Origin: DASPMP01 sp035758925
Lineage (GTDB): Bacteria; Gemmatimonadota; Gemmatimonadetes; Gemmatimonadales; Gemmatimonadaceae
Direction of reading: 5' to 3'
Assembly: GCA_035758925.1 (NCBI GenBank)
Contig: DASTVV010000175.1
Location: 1-63,528 of the forward strand
Length of the DNA stretch: 63,528 nucleotides
Below the pieces are notes generated by a model that was not told the DNA's origin, did no database searches, and was given only the letters and a program-made list of their open reading frames with translations. This document shows positions 34,407-42,256 of the stretch, in pieces; within the stretch, counting starts at the first letter, position 1, and each line of letters opens with the position of its first letter. The position numbers and the translations under genes were made by a program.

Positions 34407-35576
34407 ATGAAAGAGGCAGTAATCGTTTCGGCGGTTCGATCCGCCGTAGGACGCGGCAAGAAGGACGGCTCGTTGGCGAACGTTCACCCCACGGATCTTT
34501 CGGCGGAGGTGATGCGCAGCGCCATCGAGCGTGCTGGCATCGAGCCCGCGATGGTGGACGACATCTTCTGGGGCTGCGCGATGCCCGAGGCTTCGCAGGG
34601 ACTCAACGTCGCGCGTCTCTCGTCGCTGCGCGCCGGCATCCCGGTGGAAGTGCCGTCGGCGACGATCAACCGGTTCTGTTCCTCCGGACTCCAGACTGTG
34701 GCACTGGGCGCGCAGGAGATCATGTCCGGCATGGCGGACGTGGTGCTCGCCGGCGGGATCGAGATGATGAGCCAGGTACCGATGTCCGGGTACCACACAC
34801 GCCTCTCGCCCGAGCTCACCGAGTCGTACATCGGGATGGGCTTCACCGCCGAACGCGTCGCAGAGCGGTGGAAGGTCTCGCGCGAAGACCAGGACCGCTG
34901 GGCGCTGGGCAGTCAGCAGAAGGCCGCACGCGCACTGCACGACAAACGATTCGACGAACAGATTGTGCCGATCCCGACGCTCAAGGTCACCTGGCGAGGG
35001 GCGAGGAAGGAGGACTGCGAGGTGGCGTTCGCGCGTGACGAGCTGCCTCGGCCTGAGACCACGTTGGCGGGCCTGTCGAAGCTCAGGCCGGCGTTCAAGG
35101 TGAACGGCACGGTCACCGCCGGAAACGCGAGCCCTTATTCCGACGGAGCGGCGGCAGTCGTGGTGATGAGCGCGGAACGCGCGAAAGCGCTCGGGCTACA
35201 GCCGCTGGCGCGCTTCATCACTTTTGCGGCGGCCGGCGTGCCGCCGGACGTCATGGGCGTGGGTCCGATCAAGGCGGTGCCGAAGGCGCTGAAGCGTGCG
35301 GGCCTTTCCATGCAAGACATCAAGCTCATCGAGTTCAACGAGGCGTTCGCCGCGCAGGTCGTGGCAGTCGTGCGCGATCTCGAGATGCCGGAGGATCGCG
35401 TCAACGTGAACGGAGGCGCGATTGCGCTCGGTCACCCGCTGGGGGCCACCGGCGCCAAGCTCACCACGCAGCTCGTGCACGAGCTGGGACGCCGCGGCGG
35501 CGGCATCGGCCTCGTGACGATGTGTATCGGCGGCGGAATGGGGGCCGCAGGATTGTTCGAGGTGTTCCCGCGCTAA
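34407..35576 (+). CDS. fadA: Acetyl-CoA C-acyltransferase (thiolase)
   Basis: A 389-residue thiolase closing the beta-oxidation cycle. The acylated cysteine is in NRFCSSGLQT (about residue 90), the catalytic histidine in GGAIALGHPLGATGAK and the second cysteine in TMCIGGGMGAAG. Length and motifs are complete. I chose the ATG at 34407 because GGAGG is 6 bases upstream. Its stop codon overlaps the stop of the convergent Xaa-Pro peptidase gene. With fadN it forms the typical FadN-FadA pair; no acyl-CoA dehydrogenase is seen in the window. Confidence 0.97.
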   Translation: MKEAVIVSAVRSAVGRGKKDGSLANVHPTDLSAEVMRSAIERAGIEPAMVDDIFWGCAMPEASQGLNVARLSSLRAGIPVEVPSATINRFCSSGLQTVALGAQEIMSGMADVVLAGGIEMMSQVPMSGYHTRLSPELTESYIGMGFTAERVAERWKVSREDQDRWALGSQQKAARALHDKRFDEQIVPIPTLKVTWRGARKEDCEVAFARDELPRPETTLAGLSKLRPAFKVNGTVTAGNASPYSDGAAAVVVMSAERAKALGLQPLARFITFAAAGVPPDVMGVGPIKAVPKALKRAGLSMQDIKLIEFNEAFAAQVVAVVRDLEMPEDRVNVNGGAIALGHPLGATGAKLTTQLVHELGRRGGGIGLVTMCIGGGMGAAGLFEVFPR

Positions 35577-36997
35577 AAAGACGGCCGCCGCATCAACGCC
35601 TCGATCTCGGAGATCTCCCGCGGCGCGCGCGAGATCCACTCGACACCTTTGTCGGTGATGATGTAGTCGTCCTCGATGCGCACGCCGATGCTCTTGTACC
35701 GCTCGACGGCGGGTCGGATCTTCGCGATCAGTGCACGATTGCGCGGTGTGTCCGGCAGCGTTTCCAGCAGGTTCGGGCGTACGTAGATCCCGGGCTCGAT
35801 CGTGAACGCGCTGCCTTCGGCGATGGTGCCCGTGAAATAGAACTGATCGGGATCGTGCACCTCGAGCCCGATGCCGTGGCCGAGCCCGTGCATGTAGTAG
35901 AGCATGTACTGCGGCAGTTGTCGCGTTGAACCGCCACCCACCGCGAGATCAACCGTCGCATCTGGAGACTCGATCAACCCAAGGTGGGTGAGCCCCGCCG
36001 CAATCAGGGCTGTCGCTGAGTCGGTCATCAGCTGCGCCGATTTTCCCGGCTTGGCCTGGCGTTCCGCCGCCGCCTGCGCGTCTCGCACGATCTGATACAC
36101 CTGGCGCTGCTCCGCCGAGAACGTCCCACTGGTCGGGACCGTGCGCGTGACGTCCGCCGCGTAGCCCTCGTACGAAGCGCCGATGTCCATCACCACCACT
36201 TCGCCCGGTTGCATCTGACGGTCGTCAGCGTTGTAGTGCAGCGTCGTGGAGTTCGGGCCCGAGCCGACGATCGTCGCGAATGACGGCCGCTCGGAACCAC
36301 TGCGACGGAACACGTATTCGATGAGCGCCTCGATCTCGTACTCGTTCTTGTCGGGCCGCACGGCCTTGATGGCTTCTTTCTGCGCCTCGACGGTGATGTC
36401 CACCGCCTTCTTGATCAGCGCGAGCTCCGCCGGGCTCTTCTTTCCCCGAAGCTGTTCCAGTGTTTCGTTGGCGACGGTCACGCGAGCCTCCGGGTGCTTG
36501 CTCTTGAACGCGCCGACGAACTGATCGTCCACCGTCAGTGCACCTTCGCTGGGGTTCTGCGAGAGGTCGCCCACCACGAAGAACGCGGACTTCGTGGATG
36601 CCAGAGAATCGAGCACCTGCGGCAGCGCCGAGCGCAGTCGCGCAGGAAGTCCGGTGAGTTTCGTGGCGCCTTCCGCTCCCAGGCGTGTCCCAGTCCAGGT
36701 TTCCGCGGCCGGGTCCCTCGGCAGGACGAACAGCGTCGCCGACGTCTGACCGGATGCTTTCACCATTACGAGCGCGGCGTCGGGCTCCGCGATGCCCGTG
36801 AGATACATCATGCCGGGATTCTGATTGAACTCGAGGTAGTCCTGTGCCGGTTCGCGCGCACCGAGGACGACGAGGACCGACTGGTCCGGAAGCCGGGCCG
36901 CCATCTGCTCGCGTCGCTGGGCATACTCGCGCGCGGTGATTTGAGCGTCCACCTTGAAGGGCAGCGCGAGGAGCACGACGAAGAGCAAACGGTTCAC
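35573..36997 (-). CDS. Secreted M24 Xaa-Pro aminopeptidase
   Basis: A 474-residue exported peptidase with signal peptide MNRLLFVVLLALPFKVDAQ. It has an N-terminal creatinase/prolidase domain (about 25-190) and a C-terminal pita-bread domain with metal ligands VVMDIGASYEGYAADVTRT (two Asp), HGLGHGIGLEVHD (His), FTIEPGIYV (Glu) and GVRIEDDY (Glu). This is the aminopeptidase P fold acting on Xaa-Pro bonds. Most family members are cytoplasmic, whereas this one is exported, fitting the extracellular proteolysis theme of the region. Divergent from the amidohydrolase gene. Confidence 0.94.
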   Translation of the reverse strand: MNRLLFVVLLALPFKVDAQITAREYAQRREQMAARLPDQSVLVVLGAREPAQDYLEFNQNPGMMYLTGIAEPDAALVMVKASGQTSATLFVLPRDPAAETWTGTRLGAEGATKLTGLPARLRSALPQVLDSLASTKSAFFVVGDLSQNPSEGALTVDDQFVGAFKSKHPEARVTVANETLEQLRGKKSPAELALIKKAVDITVEAQKEAIKAVRPDKNEYEIEALIEYVFRRSGSERPSFATIVGSGPNSTTLHYNADDRQMQPGEVVVMDIGASYEGYAADVTRTVPTSGTFSAEQRQVYQIVRDAQAAAERQAKPGKSAQLMTDSATALIAAGLTHLGLIESPDATVDLAVGGGSTRQLPQYMLYYMHGLGHGIGLEVHDPDQFYFTGTIAEGSAFTIEPGIYVRPNLLETLPDTPRNRALIAKIRPAVERYKSIGVRIEDDYIITDKGVEWISRAPREISEIEALMRRPSF

Positions 36998-37048
36998 GAC
37001 GGCCTCGAATCGGTTGATGCGATCGACAGGAATCTAGAGGACTCCCCT

Positions 37049-38344
37049 ATGCGTATTCTCATGACACCCCGGCGGTCGGGTTTGGTTGCCCTCATCGCGC
37101 TCGCCGCCTTCACCGCCTTCTCAACGATCGCGGGCGCACAGCAGCCGACGCCGGCGACGATCGTGTTGCGCGCCGCGAGAATCCTGGATGGTCGTGGCGG
37201 CGCCATCGCGAATGGCGTGGTGGTCGTTCGCGGCGACCGCATCGTCGAGGTGCTCCGCGGACCAGCCGCAACGGCAGCCGCGCAGCGCGGCGAGCAGGTG
37301 TTCGACCTCGGTACGGCGACGATCATGCCGGGTCTGATCGACGGACATGTGCACGTCACGTGGTATTTCAATGGCAAAGGCCGTCTGCACACGTCGGACG
37401 ATGGCGACACTCCAGCGCAATCCACACTCGCGGCCGCGCGCAATCTTCGCCGCATGTTGCTCAGTGGCGTCACGACCGCGCAAAGCCTGGGCGATGCGCA
37501 GGACGCCGCGCTGCGTGAAGCGCTGCGCGATGGCTCGATCGAAGGGCCACGCCTCGTCACGACACTCGGAGGCATCACGAACGGCCAGCTCACGCCGGAC
37601 TCGCTGCGATCCATCGTTCGCAGCCGCAAGGCGGACGGTGCCGACGCCATCAAGATCTTCGCGTCCGGCAGCATCCGTGAGGGCGGCAAGACGACAATGA
37701 ACGCGGCACAACTCGAGGCGCTGTGCGGCGAAGCCGGAGCCCTGGGCCTGCGGACGATGGTGCACGCCCACAGTGAAGAGAGCATTCGACTCGCGGTGTC
37801 GGCCGGGTGCACGCAGATCGAGCACGGGCTTTTCGCGACGCCCGACGTGCTGAAGCTGATGGCGGAGCGCGGCACGTATTTCGAGCCGCAGTGCGGTCTG
37901 ATCTTTCGCAACTACCTGGACAACCGGGCGAAGTATCAGGGCATCGGCAATTACAACGACGAAGGCTTCGCCGCATTGGAGCGGGTAATTCCGCTCGCGG
38001 TGAACGTCATCACGCAGGCCGTCGCGACTCCCGGCCTCAAGCTCATCTGGGGAACGGACGCGGTGGCGGGCGCGCACGGCAGGCAAGTGGAAGACCTCAT
38101 CTGCCGCGTGCGCGACGCCGGACAGCCGGCCATGGCGGCACTCACGTCGGCAACCTCCGGCGCCGCGCGCGCGCTCGGGTTGGATCAGGAGATCGGGTCG
38201 ATCGCGCCGGGCTATCGCGCGGACATCATCGCAACGGCTGGTGACCCGTCGCAGCAGATCGAAGCGCTGCGGCGCGTGACCTTCGTGATGCAGGCTGGCC
38301 GCGTCCATCTGGTGGACAGGCCCGCTCGTGTCCTCAGCCCGTAG
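37049..38344 (+). CDS. Secreted amidohydrolase (imidazolonepropionase-like)
   Basis: A 431-residue exported metal-dependent hydrolase. Signal peptide ends near IAGAQQ. TIM-barrel metal motifs are GLIDGHVHVTW (HxH), ADAIKIFASGS (Lys, possible carbamylation), MVHAHSEES (His), IEHGLFATP (His) and IWGTDAVAG (Asp). The C-terminal strand ADIIATAGDPSQQIEALRRV is typical. Prolidase-like members of this family cleave dipeptides or degrade beta-lactam-like amides, and the substrate cannot be told. AGAGGA lies 8 bases before the ATG; a second ATG at 37061 is possible. Confidence 0.9.
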   Translation: MRILMTPRRSGLVALIALAAFTAFSTIAGAQQPTPATIVLRAARILDGRGGAIANGVVVVRGDRIVEVLRGPAATAAAQRGEQVFDLGTATIMPGLIDGHVHVTWYFNGKGRLHTSDDGDTPAQSTLAAARNLRRMLLSGVTTAQSLGDAQDAALREALRDGSIEGPRLVTTLGGITNGQLTPDSLRSIVRSRKADGADAIKIFASGSIREGGKTTMNAAQLEALCGEAGALGLRTMVHAHSEESIRLAVSAGCTQIEHGLFATPDVLKLMAERGTYFEPQCGLIFRNYLDNRAKYQGIGNYNDEGFAALERVIPLAVNVITQAVATPGLKLIWGTDAVAGAHGRQVEDLICRVRDAGQPAMAALTSATSGAARALGLDQEIGSIAPGYRADIIATAGDPSQQIEALRRVTFVMQAGRVHLVDRPARVLSP

Positions 38345-38974
38345 CTACTTCTTCTTCCCGTTCTTCGCGGCGCTCTGACCGTCGCCGTTGTCGAGCGACC
38401 GCCAGAGATACCAACAGGCAATGCTGCTGTACGGCGACCACTTGGCGCCGATGCGCAGCACATCCTTGGGACCGACGCGCCGCTTGCGGTAGGCGCGCTT
38501 GATCGCGTTCTGGATGCCCAGGTCGAGGTCGGGCAGCACGTCCGCTCGACCAAGCTTGAACATGAGGAACATCTGCGCGGTCCACTTGCCGATGCCCTTC
38601 ACCTGGACGAGGTGAGCGATGAGGTCGGCGTCGGACAGCGTCTCCACGTGATCCAGCGGCAGCGCACCGCTCGAGACCTTGTCCGAGAGATCGCGAAGAT
38701 ACGCGGTCTTCTGTCGCGACATTCCCACGGCGCGCATCTGTTCGTCCGAGAGCTTCAGCACTTCCTCGGGCGTAGGATTGTCGCCGGGGAAGAGCGCCAG
38801 AAACCGGCTCAGGATCGTCGATGCTGCCTTGCCGGACAGCTGTTGGAACACGATCGCGCGAACCAGTGAGTAGAAATGCGTGCCGTCGGTACGATTCGCC
38901 GGCCGATAGGGACCCACCGATTCCATGACGCGCGCGATGACGGGATCGACACGGCGGAGATGCGCGCGCGCCAT
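38345..38974 (-). CDS. AlkA-type DNA-3-methyladenine glycosylase
   Basis: A 209-residue HhH-GPD base-excision repair glycosylase. Markers are FYSLVRAIVFQQLSGKAA near residue 35, the helix-hairpin-helix VKGIGKWTAQMFLMF, and catalytic aspartate in VLPDLDLGIQ. No iron-sulfur cluster motif is present. The C-terminal tail is Lys/Asn-rich. I chose the ATG at 38974; a GTG at 39004 would add ten residues and begins 2 bases beyond the stop of the upstream DUF411 gene. It removes alkylated purines such as 3-methyladenine. Confidence 0.9.
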   Translation of the reverse strand: MARAHLRRVDPVIARVMESVGPYRPANRTDGTHFYSLVRAIVFQQLSGKAASTILSRFLALFPGDNPTPEEVLKLSDEQMRAVGMSRQKTAYLRDLSDKVSSGALPLDHVETLSDADLIAHLVQVKGIGKWTAQMFLMFKLGRADVLPDLDLGIQNAIKRAYRKRRVGPKDVLRIGAKWSPYSSIACWYLWRSLDNGDGQSAAKNGKKK

Positions 38975-39005
38975 GCGCGCGACGGCGGATCGGGCCGGCT
39001 GCACG

Positions 39006-39482
39006 CTAGTGGTGCGCGAAAACGCGCGTGGTGCCGTCGCGATTGAACGCCACGACGTCGTACTTGTCGACGCGGTTGCCGATCTCCATTCCGGGCGAAC
39101 CCGCGGGCATGCCGGGCACTGCGATGCCGGCGACCTTCGGCTTCTCCTTCAGCAGACGCCGGATGTCCGCGGCGGGCACGTGTCCCTCGACGACATAGCC
39201 GTTCACGAATGCCGTGTGACATGACCGCAGCGGTTCAGGCACTCGGCCCGTACGCTTGGCGCCGCTCATGTCGGTCGTGTCCCGTACCGTGACGTCGAAT
39301 CCGTGCTTGCGCAAATGATCCACCCAGCTCTTGCAGCAACCGCAATCCGGATCCTTGAACACGGTGATGCGGGTTGCCGCGGTAGCTTGGTGGTCCGCGC
39401 CGGGACGGGAAGGGCTGTAGGCAGCCATGAGCGACACGAGGACCGCGAGACTCGCGGTACGTGCAAGAACACGGTATGACAT
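39006..39482 (-). CDS. DUF411 thioredoxin-like metal-binding protein
   Basis: A 158-residue exported protein. Signal-like N-terminus (VLARTASLAVLVSLMAAY), then a DUF411 domain: ITVFKDPDCGCCKSWVDHL with a CGCC motif, LRSCHTAFVNGYVVEGHVP, IRRLLKEKP and AVPGMPAGSPGME. DUF411 proteins have a thioredoxin-like fold and are often linked to copper handling; a Cys-Cys metal site is likely. I chose the ATG at 39482 for the signal peptide. It is divergent from a small basic protein gene. Confidence 0.9.
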   Translation of the reverse strand: MSYRVLARTASLAVLVSLMAAYSPSRPGADHQATAATRITVFKDPDCGCCKSWVDHLRKHGFDVTVRDTTDMSGAKRTGRVPEPLRSCHTAFVNGYVVEGHVPAADIRRLLKEKPKVAGIAVPGMPAGSPGMEIGNRVDKYDVVAFNRDGTTRVFAHH

Positions 39483-39516
39483 ACGTTTCAAGCTAGCTGC
39501 CCCGCCCGCTCGGCAC

Positions 39517-39708
39517 ATGGGACAAACTACGGACGAGATTCGCACGCGCCTGGAACGCATTCGATTGGAGAAGCGCAATCGAGTGCGCTGGCAGCTGTCC
39601 CATCATACCGCCGAGCTTGCCATCGCGGCGATTGCCGGGCATGCCCGCGTCCTCTATCGGCCGGGCACAAAATCGCGGCGCCGCAAACGGCACAAGCGAT
39701 TGCTGTGA
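39517..39708 (+). CDS. Small basic protein
   Basis: A 63-residue hydrophilic frame with a coiled start (MGQTTDEIRTRLERIRLEKR), a short alanine-rich hydrophobic helix (AELAIAAIAGHARVL) and a Lys/Arg-rich end (KSRRRKRHKRLL). It is divergent from DUF411 and convergent with the small two-helix membrane protein gene. No family recognised and the start lacks a clear ribosome site, so it may be spurious. Confidence 0.4.
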   Translation: MGQTTDEIRTRLERIRLEKRNRVRWQLSHHTAELAIAAIAGHARVLYRPGTKSRRRKRHKRLL

Positions 39709-39888
39709 CTATCTCGCGCGCATTCTGACGACGAGCACTGCGAGCGCGGCGATGGTGACGGCGATGGACGAAACGCTGATCACCGTTTGATAGCCGAGCT
39801 CCGTCATCCTTCCCTTCTTCTTCATCGCGTTGGCGCCGAGCGCAACGGCGACCAACACGGCAAGCAAAACGATCGGGACGATGAACAT
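39709..39888 (-). CDS. Small two-helix membrane protein
   Basis: A 59-residue frame read directly from the sequence: first helix MFIVPIVLLAVLVAVALGA, a basic turn NAMKKKGRMTELG, and second helix VISVSSIAVTIAALAVLVV ending RMRAR. The inside-positive turn and clean hydrophobic segments support a real protein. It is the third gene of a minus-strand set with the 127-residue membrane protein and the 82-residue hydrophilic protein. Confidence 0.65.
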   Translation of the reverse strand: MFIVPIVLLAVLVAVALGANAMKKKGRMTELGYQTVISVSSIAVTIAALAVLVVRMRAR

Positions 39889-39937
39889 GGCGGTCGGGCA
39901 GAGGGGTGCACGCGCCGAGCCGACGGACGCGAGAACG

Positions 39938-40321
39938 CTACCGGCCTTCGCCTGCCGACGTCAAGGTTTCGTGCGCGCTGTGGCCCATCACCGCGCCGAG
40001 TCCCGCGCCCAGCGCGATGAGCAGGGTGCTCAGGATCGGTCCGGTCAGCGACATCAGCGTGGAGAGCGACACCAGGCACGCGAACACAAGGCCCAGCAGG
40101 CCGCCGACAATCGCCCACAGACGCTGGGACGGCTGCAACAGTCCGATGCGGACGCCGAAGTACGCTCCGGCGACCACCCCGAGAGCGGCGCACGCGAATC
40201 CGCCGAACAGAACGCCGCCGCGGCCCACGCCGTGTCCCAACGCATGCGCGACCGTGGCGCCGACAGTTCCTCCGATGGAACCCATCAGCCACATGAGCCC
40301 AGCGATCAGCGCGATTCTCAC
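39938..40321 (-). CDS. Four-helix Gly/Ala-rich membrane protein
   Basis: A 127-residue membrane protein. Helices are at about 3-20 (IALIAGLMWLMGSIGGTVG), 35-55, 67-90 (LWAIVGGLLGLVFACLVSL) and 95-115 (GPILSTLLIALGAGLGAVMG), with GG-rich spacing like small glycine-zipper proteins. The GTG at 40321 forms a GTGA overlap with the stop of the upstream 82-residue gene, which fixes the start; a longer GTG start at 40366 is less likely. Function unknown. Confidence 0.72.
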   Translation of the reverse strand: MRIALIAGLMWLMGSIGGTVGATVAHALGHGVGRGGVLFGGFACAALGVVAGAYFGVRIGLLQPSQRLWAIVGGLLGLVFACLVSLSTLMSLTGPILSTLLIALGAGLGAVMGHSAHETLTSAGEGR

Positions 40322-40566
40322 ACGGGCTTGTCCGGCCCCTGCCCGTGCCGGCGCTCGCGCACCCACTCGCTGTTCTGCTCGGCCTCGTCGTGCTGTTCGC
40401 GCACCTGTTGCAGCCGATGGTGCCCCTCGATTGGCCGTCCTTTCAACTCGTCCACTTCTTTGGTGGATTCAGTGAGCTGTTCGATGAACCGGTTGTGCGT
40501 CTTCTCGCCGTGTTGGCCCTCGGCATGGTACTGCGGGCCGGGCTGCCGCCGCTTCCTGTTTCCCAT
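40318..40566 (-). CDS. Small highly hydrophilic protein
   Basis: An 82-residue very charged protein (MGNRKRRQPGPQYHAEGQHG at the start, later FIEQLTESTKEVDELKGRP and QQVREQHDEAEQNSEWVRER), rich in His, Glu and Arg and predicted helical or disordered. GGAGAGG lies about 8 bases before the ATG. Its TGA overlaps the GTG of the downstream membrane protein gene, giving strong evidence that both are translated. No family recognised. Confidence 0.6.
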   Translation of the reverse strand: MGNRKRRQPGPQYHAEGQHGEKTHNRFIEQLTESTKEVDELKGRPIEGHHRLQQVREQHDEAEQNSEWVRERRHGQGPDKPV

Positions 40567-40583
40567 CGATTCGGCCTCTCCTG

Positions 40584-40613
40584 ATGGTTCGCCGTGGTTC
40601 GCCATGGTTCGCC
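40584..40613. repeat. Three tandem 10-bp repeats
   Basis: Three head-to-tail copies of [A/G]TGGTTCGCC lie in the divergent region between the 82-residue protein gene and the DUF502 gene (copies at 40584, 40594 and 40604, differing only in the first base). Ten-base spacing puts the copies on one face of the helix. Confidence 0.7.
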
Positions 40614-40689
40614 CCGTTTGCGAACAGGGAGGGCAAGCGCAAGGCCAGCAACTTCCCACGGCAGTTACGAGGACGTAGAATGCCCCCGC

Positions 40690-41247
40690 GTGACGCGGCT
40701 CCTCAACTACTTCTTTCGCGGCCTCATCATCCTCGCGCCCGCGATCGTCACCATCTACGTCTTCTGGCTGATCTTCAGCACCGTCGACAAGTGGATGGGC
40801 CTGCGGTATCCCGGTCTCGGGATCGCGATCACCGTCGTGCTCGTCACCCTGTTTGGATTCTTCGCGTCGAGCGTGCTGGCGCGGTGGGTGTTGTCCGCGA
40901 TGGACAGCGGGTTCAAGCGTCTGCCGCTCGTTCGACTGGTGTACACGTCCACTCGGGACCTGCTTGACGCCTTCGTAGGCGAGAAGCGCAGGTTCGACCG
41001 GCCCGTGGTCGTCATGACCCACGCCGATGGCATCGAGAAGGCGTTCGGGTTCGTGACGGCCGAAACCATGACGCGATTCGGCCTCGAGGACCACGTCACC
41101 GTGTATCTCCCGTTTTCCTACACATTCACGGGCGTGATCCGGATCTATCCGACGAGCAACGTGAAGCCGCTCGCGACCGACAGCGCGGAGCTGATGGCGT
41201 TCGTCGTGTCCGGCGGCGTGACGGCACCCCATGATAAGCGCGCTTGA
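40690..41247 (+). CDS. DUF502 family membrane protein
   Basis: A 185-residue inner-membrane protein. Two N-terminal helices (FFRGLIILAPAIVTIYVFWL and AITVVLVTLFGFFASSVL) are followed by a cytoplasmic domain with the DUF502 blocks PLVRLVYTSTRDLLDAF, VVVMTHADGIEKAFGFVTAE, VTVYLPFSYTFTGVIRIYP and SAELMAFVVSGG. The family is widespread and may affect membrane stress or transport; role unproven. A GTG start at 40690 fits the family start. The last 17 bases overlap the next gene. Confidence 0.85.
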   Translation: MTRLLNYFFRGLIILAPAIVTIYVFWLIFSTVDKWMGLRYPGLGIAITVVLVTLFGFFASSVLARWVLSAMDSGFKRLPLVRLVYTSTRDLLDAFVGEKRRFDRPVVVMTHADGIEKAFGFVTAETMTRFGLEDHVTVYLPFSYTFTGVIRIYPTSNVKPLATDSAELMAFVVSGGVTAPHDKRA

Positions 41248-42256
41248 TGTCACGGACGACGCGGCGGGTCGCGAGGCGTTCCACGCAGTCGTAGCATCGG
41301 CGTACGAGGGTCAGCCGCGCGGCACCACGCCCGATCGCGTGGCGGTGGAGCGGAGCCTCGACCGAGACATCTATCGGTCGCGGCAGCGCCTCTTTGTCGC
41401 GTTCGACGGTGATCGGCCTGTCGCGCGCATCGTCGCGCGGATCGCCCCGCAACTGAACGACGCCCGCGGGAATCCCTACGGCCTGCTGGGCTTCTTCGAG
41501 TCCGCCCGGAACGTCGACACCGGCCGGGCACTTTTCCAACCGGCGATCGACTGGCTGCGCGGCCATGGCGTCGGAGCGATTGTCGGCCCGATGGACGGCG
41601 ACACGTGGCACCGGTATCGGGTGAACATCGGCCCCTTCGACCATCCGCCGTTCCCCCTGGAACCCTGGAATCCGCCGTACTACCGCGAGCTCTGGGAGCA
41701 AGCCGGGTTTGGTGAAGTCGAGTCCTACAGCTCCAAGTGGATCGACGACGTGACGGTTCTCCTGCCGCGCCTCGAGTCCGGCGCGGAGCGCGCTGCATCA
41801 CACGGCATTTGCGTCCGCGCACTCGACCGATCGCGTCTCGATCAGGAGCTCGCCATCGTGCATCGTCTATCCGCCGAGATCTTTCGCGATGCTTTTCTCT
41901 ACTCGCCCATCACGCTACCCGACTTTCTCGACATGTATCGGGGCGTCGAACGATTCCTGGATCCGGACTTGGTCGTCTTCGCCACGGCGCCGGACGGCCG
42001 GGACGTCGGCTTCGTCTTCGCCTACGCAGACCCCAGCCTGCCAGCGATCCACTACAAGACCATTGGCGTGCTGTCGGACTGGCGCAAAGCCGGCACAACC
42101 GCAGCGCTGTCGCGCCATGTATACCGGAACGCGGTGGCGAGGGGGTTGCGCGCGGGGAACCACGCGTTGATGCGGGACGACAATCGGTCGCAGGCACTCG
42201 ATGCGGGGCTTGGGGTCGTCTTCCGGCGCTACGTGCTCTTTGGTCGCGACGCGTGA
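41231..42256 (+). CDS. GNAT-fold acyltransferase-like protein
   Basis: A 341-residue soluble protein with a GNAT-like layout. LFVAFDGDRPVARIVARIAPQ resembles strands 2-4. LLGFFESARNVDTGRALFQP precedes a possible second half, and the C-terminal part reads VGFVFAYAD, IHYKTIGVLSDWRKAGTTAALS and GLRAGNHALMRDDN. It looks like the double-GNAT proteins (YghO-type) found with lipid ligases. The start overlaps DUF502 and the stop overlaps the AMP ligase start as GTGA. It may transfer an acyl group in the following pathway (inference). Confidence 0.72.
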   Translation: MISALDVTDDAAGREAFHAVVASAYEGQPRGTTPDRVAVERSLDRDIYRSRQRLFVAFDGDRPVARIVARIAPQLNDARGNPYGLLGFFESARNVDTGRALFQPAIDWLRGHGVGAIVGPMDGDTWHRYRVNIGPFDHPPFPLEPWNPPYYRELWEQAGFGEVESYSSKWIDDVTVLLPRLESGAERAASHGICVRALDRSRLDQELAIVHRLSAEIFRDAFLYSPITLPDFLDMYRGVERFLDPDLVVFATAPDGRDVGFVFAYADPSLPAIHYKTIGVLSDWRKAGTTAALSRHVYRNAVARGLRAGNHALMRDDNRSQALDAGLGVVFRRYVLFGRDA

